Assembly: GCF_030035675.1 (NCBI RefSeq)
Contig: NC_084487.1
Location: 68,285,486-68,349,485, forward strand
Length of the DNA stretch: 64,000 bases
DNA from: Rhineura floridana
Taxonomy: Eukaryota > Chordata > Lepidosauria > Squamata > Rhineuridae
Direction of reading: 5' to 3'
The position numbers were made by a program, and so were the translations under genes. The notes under the pieces were generated by a model that searched no databases, was not told the origin of the DNA, and saw nothing but the letters and a program-made list of their open reading frames with translations. How positions within the stretch are numbered: the first letter of the stretch is position 1; every line of letters begins with the position of its first letter. Positions 58,441 to 64,000 of the stretch are shown here, piece after piece.

Positions 58441-58612
58441 CGCCAAAAAAAGCAAAAACGAAAAAGACAGTGTTAAACACGAGACAGAGGGAAGGAAGGA
58501 ACGTGGGATACACACACACAGCCAACCTCCACACTCTGTCAGACAAATACAGCAACGAAACACACAGAGACTTAGCTAAAGCTACGCTATCCGTAAATCA
58601 ATCTTGTTCGTA

Positions 58613-58730
58613 CGAAGGCATGAACTGGAGAGTGGGAGGGGCTTGATGCCCCTAGTCTTGACTTCAAAAACATTCTTGCCTTCGCACGATAGGTGGAGCT
58701 AATACCCACAGTGATGGCCGGCCTCATATG
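58613..58730 (-). repeat. Right inverted terminal repeat, recent DIRS
   Basis: Inverted partner of 51609-51722 with only a few differences. Confidence 0.95.
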
Positions 58731-58736
58731 GAAAAT

Positions 58737-59520
58737 TGGAGGGAGAAATATCAATAATTTAAGATAGGCAGATGATACTATACTACTAACACTAATGATC
58801 TGAAACGAATGCTGATGAAAGTTAAAGAGGAAAGCATACAAGAGGACTACAGCTGAATGTCAAGAAGACTAAAGTAATGACAACAGAAGATTTATGTAAC
58901 TTCAAAGTTGACAATGAGGATATTAAACTTGTCAAGGATTATCAATGTCTTGGCACAGTCATTAACCAAAATGGAGACAATAGTCAAGAAATCAGAAGAA
59001 GGTTAGGACTGGGGAGGGTAGCTATGAGAGAACTAGAAAAGGTCCTCAAATGCAAAGATGTATCACTGAACACTAAAGTCAGGATCATTCAGACCATGGT
59101 ATTCCCGATCTCTATGTATGGAAGTGAAATTTGGACAGTGAAAGAAGCGGATAAGAGAAAAATCAATTCATTTGAAATGTGGTGTTGGAGGAGAGCTTTG
59201 CGGATACCATGAACTGCGAAAAAGACAAATAATTGGGTGTTAGATAAAATTAAACCAGAACTATCACTAGAAGCTAATGAGGTTACCATACTTTGGACAC
59301 ATAATGAGAAGACATGATTCACTACAAAAGACAATAATGCTGGGAAAAACAGAAGAGAGTAGAAAAAGAGGAAGGCCAAACAAGAGATGGATTAATTCCA
59401 TAAAGGAAGCCACAGACCTGAACTTACAAGACCTGAACAGGGTGGTTTACAGATGCTATTGGAGATTGCTGATTTATAGGGTTGCCTTAAATCGCAATTG
59501 ACTTGAAGGCACATAACACA
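58737..59520 (+). mobile_element. BovB (RTE) LINE, right part
   Basis: Resumes exactly where the left part stops: GGRNINNLR then the catalytic ADDTI box at about 58770 (preceded by a stop, TAG for the usual Tyr), VKKTKVMTTEDLCNFKVDNE and the frame 58877-59212 (YQCLGTVINQNGDNSQEIRR, VFPISMYGSEIWTVKEADKR, INSFEMWCWRRALRIP). The last frame 59277-59501 has RLPYFGHIMRRHDSLQKTIM and RKRGRPNKRWINSIKEATDL. The 3' end 'GACTTGAAGGCACATAACAC' and (AC)n is the BovB tail shared with the SINE at 1996-2222. Confidence 0.93.
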
Positions 59521-59526
59521 CACACA

Positions 59527-59730
59527 CGGAAAACACTACACATGACACTGCTCTATAATACTCCAAGTGAAAATACTTCATCAAAACAAATGTCAGAGCA
59601 CAAAGTATTTTGTCTTACAAATGAGATCTGCAAAGTTTTAACTTTTGCATTTTTCTGAAATAGCATATTCGTCAATGAACACACACATTTGTGCCTGAAG
59701 AACAAAATAAAATGGTCAATTCCATTAATT
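59527..59730. other. No gene recognised
   Basis: Short host sequence between the BovB tail and the first L1-like element. Confidence 0.4.
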
Positions 59731-59746
59731 GTCAGCAATGCAGTCA

Positions 59747-61601
59747 ATTTTTTTTATCATTAATTTTTATTCAAAGTTTCAAAAAACAAAACAGAACAAA
59801 ACAAAAAAAACAAAAAAACAAATTAATAACTAATACAATAAAATAAAATGTTGACTTCCGATTTGTCGCAGATCAGTTATAGATCTATAATATATAACAA
59901 ACCTGTCTCTTAATATATTACAAAATCACTTTCCTCCAGTAGTTATCTTAATTAATCATCAAATCTCATTAACATTACTTTATTCTTTCCGCAAAAAGTC
60001 AAAGAGAGGCTTCCACTCCTTGAGAAATATATCCATCGATTTTTCTCCAAATAAACATGTCAATTAATCCATCTCATCAAGTCTGCTAGGTCCAGTAGTT
60101 TCAATAGCCATTCTCAGTGTTAATTCCATCTTCCATCTCCATCCTTGCACCCATAATAATCTTGCTGTCATAGTCATAGTCATATAATAAAAGTCTGATA
60201 GGAATTTCTTTCATCACAAATATTTCCTTGCCATCAATTCCGAATGTACCACTGAAATGTTGTTGTAAAGCTGCATCTCTGCTCCTCCTTTCCACAGAAT
60301 GCACCATCACATCTCCCGAGAGTTTTTCCATTGTCACACATCTGGAATTAATTCTGTAAACTTTCTCCATTTCAAGTTCCATCAAATCCTTCCAATCCAG
60401 GAATTTTTTTGAACCGTTGATATCTTTATCTCTAATCTCTTCACAAATTCCTTCAAGGACAGCGCTGAATTCCAAACAGTGATATTTGTTTCCAGGATCC
60501 ATCACAGCCATAAAATCCAAATCTTTTTCCAAGTCCATATTTGATATATCTATTCCAATCTCCAGGTCTTGAACCTTTCCTTTAATTTTTCTTTCATCTT
60601 CTTTTATTTGTCCAGCCATATCTTTGGTCTCATCCACCTCCCCTCTCACAGAATCCTGAATTTCCTTCAGCTCCTGTCTCATTTTGCCAAATTCACTTTT
60701 CATCTCTTGTCTGCTCTGTCTCAGCTCCTGTCTCACCAGCTTAATCTCATTCATTATTTTCTGAAACATATCTAGATAGAGAACCCCTTCCTGTACATCC
60801 AGGGTCTCAGCCACCTTCTTGATTGTCATTCTTAACTATTCCCAAGCAAAGAACAGTTTATTTCTTTTTCCAGTCACAAAGGAGTTAATCCTCCAAGCCT
60901 GCTGACATCACCCTCTAGACAGCACAAACTGCCTTATCTCTTATGTGTCCAAAAGTGCAAAACAAATTTAGTTCACAGCATCCAAAATATTAGTGGCATA
61001 AAAAGTAAGCATATTCGTCAAAAAAAAAAGTAGACCAGAAAAAATAGTCTCAAATGTCATAAAATGAGATTTCCTCTTTAGATTAGTTGCCCCTCATCCG
61101 TTTATATCTTTAAAATGCTCAATTCCATGCCAGCTTTTTGCAATAAAAAACAAAGATAGGCTATTTCGATTTTCTTCCTCCTTAATTCCGTGTATATGAG
61201 AGAAAGTTATAACTCACCCAGGAATTCTTTGTTGCTGATCCTTTAACAAATCTCTTTTACTGTAACGATAACAAAATGGTAAGAGTAGATAGAAGAATGC
61301 TTGCCTGTTAGAATACGTTTTTCTTTAAAGAAAAAAAAAGTCTTGCTTAATCAGTTTGAGCTTGCTTGAAATTCCCTGGCTCCGTCCGACGTTGCTGGCA
61401 GGTCCTTCGTTCCTAATGAATTCAAGTCCCCCAACAAACACAACGAAGCTTGTGGATAATCTCTTCGTTTCTCCCTTGCCTGGGAGAAAGTGTTTACCAG
61501 TCCAAAAAAAACCTTTTGACTGGTTTTAAAACTGAGAAAGCTTCCTCTGAGACGAGAGCTTGTCTCAGAGGCAGGCACAAGCTAAGCAATCCTTCCCGGA
61601 A
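59747..61601 (-). mobile_element. L1-like element with ORF1 only, minus copy
   Basis: Read on the minus strand it starts CTTCCGGGAAGGATTGCTTA, has a 5' UTR of about 770 bp, an ORF1 (60829-60101), a 3' UTR of about 330 bp and an A-rich tail at 59747 (poly-T on the plus strand). It is flanked by GTCAGCAATGCAGTCA (59731-59746) and GTCAGCAATGGAGTCA (61602-61617), a 16-bp target-site duplication with one change. There is no ORF2 (endonuclease, RT). The same layout recurs in the plus copy at 61816-63960, so this is an element family and not a one-off deletion. Confidence 0.88.
60101..60829 (-). CDS. L1-like ORF1 protein (242 codons)
   Basis: MTIKKVAETLDVQEGVLYLD starts an amphipathic helix and a heptad-rich stretch up to about residue 90 (FQKIMNEIKLVRQELRQSRQ, EMKSEFGKMRQELKEIQDS), likely the coiled coil by which ORF1p trimerises. 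The second half has KVYRINSRCVTMEKLSGDVM and KEIFVMKEIPIRLL, resembling the start of the RNA-binding domain of L1 ORF1p (family pattern 'KIYRIN...PRDVIV...KVLKEIP'). After KEIP the usual C-terminal domain is replaced by a short unrelated end. The protein would coat element RNA. Intact frame over 729 bases. Confidence 0.75.
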   Translation of the reverse strand: MTIKKVAETLDVQEGVLYLDMFQKIMNEIKLVRQELRQSRQEMKSEFGKMRQELKEIQDSVRGEVDETKDMAGQIKEDERKIKGKVQDLEIGIDISNMDLEKDLDFMAVMDPGNKYHCLEFSAVLEGICEEIRDKDINGSKKFLDWKDLMELEMEKVYRINSRCVTMEKLSGDVMVHSVERRSRDAALQQHFSGTFGIDGKEIFVMKEIPIRLLLYDYDYDSKIIMGARMEMEDGINTENGY

Positions 61602-61617
61602 GTCAGCAATGGAGTCA

Positions 61618-61799
61618 TGACTATCTTGGCAATATGTCCCGAAGTAACAGAACACTTATCTTCCACCAAACATTAAGTTCTTAAAGATTTTCATACAGAA
61701 GTAAAAAGGCTACAAAAACATTTTTTAAAAATACCATTACAATATTATATAAGTTATACAACATACAATATATGGCATTTAGTCTTTAAAGTTTTATCA
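61618..61799. other. Spacer between the two L1-like copies
   Basis: 182 bp of AT-rich sequence. The two elements point away from it, 5' ends facing each other. Confidence 0.7.
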
Positions 61800-62571
61800 A
61801 AAATCCAGAGCTGCTGAGACTTCCGGGAAGGGTGACTTAGCCTGTGCCTGCTTTTGAGACGGGCTCCTGCCTCAAAAGAAGCTTATTCAGATATATCAGT
61901 CAGATTTTTTTTTTTTTTTGACTGATTAAACTTCTCCCGGGTAGGGAGAAACGAAGAGATTAACCTCAAAGCCTATTTTTGTTGGGACGACCAGATCTCA
62001 TTAATTTATGGGACGAGGTCCAGCCGACGAAGGTGGGACGGATTTTCAACAACAAGCTCTATCTGATAAAGCGAACGTTCATCTTATCTTCTAAGAGAGA
62101 ACGCACTAACAGGCAAGCACCCTTCTTTCTATATTTTTCTTTTACTTGACTTAAATTGTTGCTGTTTAAAAGAGATTTGCCAGATTGATCGGTTTTTGAC
62201 ATCTCACTGGGGAGCCATAACTTCTCTCTGCTACTCACTAATTAATAGCTTATCTCTGTTTTTGTTGCAAAAAGCTGTCCTGGATTTGCATTCTAAAGAT
62301 ATACACAGAAGAGGGATTTCTATTCCAGATTTTTATTTTGAAGAATATTATATTGTCTGAGACTACTCTCTTTTTGGTCTATTTTATTTTGACGAATCTG
62401 TTTCCTGACGACCGCCATTAATTGTTTCGATCCTGGGAACTGCATTTTGTTTACTTAAGCATGGAGAGATAAGGCTGTCTGCTCTGTTTATACTGTGATG
62501 TCACTAAGTTTGGAGTATTAACCCAATTGTTGCTGAAATAAGAAGTGGTTTTCCTATATTTTTCTTTTAAA

Positions 62572-63378
62572 ATGGCAATTAAGAAAGTGGCTGAGAATCT
62601 GGAAATAACTATGTTTCAGAAAATAATGGATGAGATTGAGATAACGAAACAAAACCTGCGACAGGGTTGTAAGGAGCTGAAAATTGAATTGAGTAAAATG
62701 AAGCAGGAGATTAAAGATATAGGGGTCCCTGTGAGAGAGGTGACCCTGGAAGGGGTCCCTGTGAGAGAGGAGACCCCGGAGATTGGAACAAACGTGGAAC
62801 AGGAAAAAGATTTGGAGTCTATGGACTTTAGAAACAAAATCTATTGTTTGGAGACACAGGAGATTAAAGACATAGGGGTCCTTGTGAGAGAGGAGACCCT
62901 GGAGACTGGAACAGGGGTCCCTGTGAGAGAGGAGACCCTGGAGACTGGAACAGGGGTCCCTGTGAGAGAGGAGATCCCGGAGATTGGAACAAACGTGGAA
63001 CAGGAACAAGATTTGGAGTCTATGGACTTTAGAAATAAAATCAATTGTTTGGAACTCAATGTTATCTCTGAAGAAATTAATGAAGATTCTAGAGATAAAG
63101 TTATCAATGGCATGGATAATCTTCTGGACTGGAATGATGTGATGGAGCCCAATATAGAGAAAATCTATGGAATTAACTGCAGCCATGTGACAATGGAAAA
63201 ACTTTCAAGAGATGACCCAGTGTATTTTGAAAAAAAGAACAGAGATATGATTTTACAGCAGTATTTCAGCAACCTATTCAGAATGGATGGCAAGAAAATA
63301 TTTGGGATAGAGGTAATTCCCATCAGACTCTTACTATATGACTATGGCTTTGACAGCAAGATTATTATGGAATACTGA
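62572..63378 (+). CDS. L1-like ORF1 protein (268 codons) with internal repeats
   Basis: The start at 62572 (MAIKKVAENLEITMFQKIMD) is chosen because the minus copy starts MTIKKVAET at the same place. A coiled-coil stretch (DEIEITKQNLRQGCKELKIE) is followed by four to five copies of a GVPVREETLETGT unit and a larger repeat DLESMDFRNKI(Y/N)CLE. The second half, EKIYGINCSHVTMEKLSRDD and DGKKIFGIEVIPIRLLLYDY, is the RNA-binding part. It aligns with the minus copy on both sides of the repeats, so the repeats are an expansion within this copy or its sublineage. The frame is intact. Confidence 0.8.
   Translation: MAIKKVAENLEITMFQKIMDEIEITKQNLRQGCKELKIELSKMKQEIKDIGVPVREVTLEGVPVREETPEIGTNVEQEKDLESMDFRNKIYCLETQEIKDIGVLVREETLETGTGVPVREETLETGTGVPVREEIPEIGTNVEQEQDLESMDFRNKINCLELNVISEEINEDSRDKVINGMDNLLDWNDVMEPNIEKIYGINCSHVTMEKLSRDDPVYFEKKNRDMILQQYFSNLFRMDGKKIFGIEVIPIRLLLYDYGFDSKIIMEY
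62718..62998 (+). repeat. In-frame minisatellite in ORF1
   Basis: A unit of about 39 bp, 'GGGGTCCCTGTGAGAGAGGA' plus 'GACCCTGGAGACTGGAACA', occurs in tandem at about 62877, 62916 and 62955 and in shorter form at 62719 and 62752. All units are multiples of three, so the frame is kept. Confidence 0.9.
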
Positions 63379-64000
63379 TAATGGAAGATTGGATACTGAA
63401 ATTACTGGACTTAACAAGACTACTGAAGATGGAAGATGGAAAATGGAACTAATAGGGATAATAGAACAATGGCTACTGAAATTACTGAACCTAACAGATT
63501 CTGATGTGATGGATTAATTGAAATGTTTATTTTGACTATGGTTATGACAATAAGATTATCATAATTAGTAATGAGATGGATTAATCGATATGCTTATCTG
63601 GAAAAAAAAATTGATAGATATATTTCTTAAAGAATTGAAACCTCTCTTTGACTTTTTGTGGAAAGAATAAAGTAATGTTTATGAGATTTGATGATTAAGT
63701 AAGATAACTACTGGAGGAAAGTGATTTTATAATATGACTTAAGAGACAGGATTGTTATATATTATAGACTTATAACTGATTTGATCTTTGACAAATGGGA
63801 AGTCAATATTTTACTCTTTATTTTTTATTTTTGTTTTTTTTTTTTCTCTTTTTTTCTTTTTGTTTAACTATTTTTGATTTTGTTTTTTTGTCTTTGAATG
63901 TTTTATGATTTCGTCTTGTATGTTTTATGAAAATCTGAATAAAAATTATTGAAAAAAAAAAAAATCCAGAGCTGCTTTAATCTGGATTTTGGATAGGAAT

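Larger units (their letters stand above)
51577..58736 (-). mobile_element. DIRS-type tyrosine-recombinase retroelement, recent (fossil)
   Basis: 7.16 kb, inserted in a BovB LINE. It has inverted terminal repeats of about 115 bp, an internal complementary region at 51931-52012, a long GC-rich leader (about 56600-58600), gag-like region, reverse transcriptase, RNase H and tyrosine recombinase. Overlapping frames for RT/RNase H and recombinase are usual in this family. There is no target-site duplication, also usual. It looks nearly whole, with only a few breaks, and its arms differ by only a few percent, so it is recent. It lies in a ZDHHC17 intron and in the same orientation as that gene. Confidence 0.95.
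61816..63960 (+). mobile_element. L1-like element with ORF1 only, plus copy
   Basis: Starts GAGACTTCCGGGAAGGGTGA, 5' UTR to 62571, ORF1 62572-63378, 3' UTR of about 570 bp with long T-runs, ending AATAAAAATTATTG and a poly(A). It is flanked by AAAATCCAGAGCTGCT at 61800-61815 and 63961-63976, a perfect 16-bp target-site duplication. The perfect duplication, intact frame and clean poly(A) mark it as young. No ORF2 is present. Shared 5' and 3' UTRs with the minus copy show both came from the same source lineage. Confidence 0.92.

Noticed and set aside
51577-58736. Endogenous retrovirus or gypsy element
   Set aside because: Inverted rather than direct end repeats, an internal complementary region, a tyrosine recombinase and no integrase point to DIRS.
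62554-63186. 210-codon minus-strand open frame with repeats
   Set aside because: Shadow of the plus-strand ORF1 and its in-frame repeats.
48467-64000. Further upstream ZDHHC17 exons (ankyrin repeats, first membrane segments)
   Set aside because: I looked on the minus strand for the expected motifs next to splice sites and found none. They probably lie beyond the window.

Overview
This window is nuclear DNA from a squamate reptile, most likely a lizard. Two vertebrate genes can be read exon by exon, and the space between them is filled with repeats typical of squamates: CR1 and L2 LINEs, a BovB (RTE) LINE, a tRNA-derived SINE with a BovB-like tail, DIRS elements, a copia-type element, a Tc1 transposon and several small hAT- and Tigger-like elements. 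No bacterial, organellar or CRISPR features are present.

Genes. CSRP2 (cysteine and glycine-rich protein 2, two LIM domains) lies on the plus strand. All five coding exons are present between 18018 and 28321, and their phases add up to exactly 193 codons plus a stop. ZDHHC17 (HIP14, a DHHC palmitoyltransferase) lies on the minus strand. Its last five coding exons are at 48466-48373, 47499-47416, 47078-46921, 38379-38285 and 34846-34708, followed by a 3' UTR of about 2.8 kb that appears to end near 31885. The genes converge tail to tail, as CSRP2 and ZDHHC17 do in human. The ankyrin-repeat exons of ZDHHC17 and the first (non-coding) exon of CSRP2 are not found here.

Layout. 1-18000: sequence upstream of the CSRP2 start codon, or its first intron, with LINE and SINE fragments, a copia-type element (10360-13484) and a possible retroviral LTR (about 14160-15060). 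18018-28500: CSRP2, with a long CR1 in intron 3. 28500-31885: intergenic. 31885-48466: 3' half of ZDHHC17, with an L2 (36714-38160) and an old DIRS element (about 40058-45870) in its introns. 48467-59520: Tc1 element, then a BovB LINE split in two by a 7.2-kb DIRS element (51577-58736). 59731-63976: two head-to-head copies of an L1-like element that carries only ORF1, each with its own target-site duplication.

The most noteworthy signals are: (1) the two ORF1-only L1-like elements, which look like a reptilian parallel to the mammalian half-LINE (HAL1) idea; (2) the DIRS element, whose inverted ends, internal complementary region and AAAAT crossover in BovB show directly how a circle was integrated; (3) a copia-type element flanked by 211-bp direct duplications of host DNA in place of a normal short target-site duplication, and carrying a primer site matching the anticodon arm of initiator tRNA-Met. 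Retrovirus-like elements are treated as fossils: parts and ends are given, not the changes that broke them.
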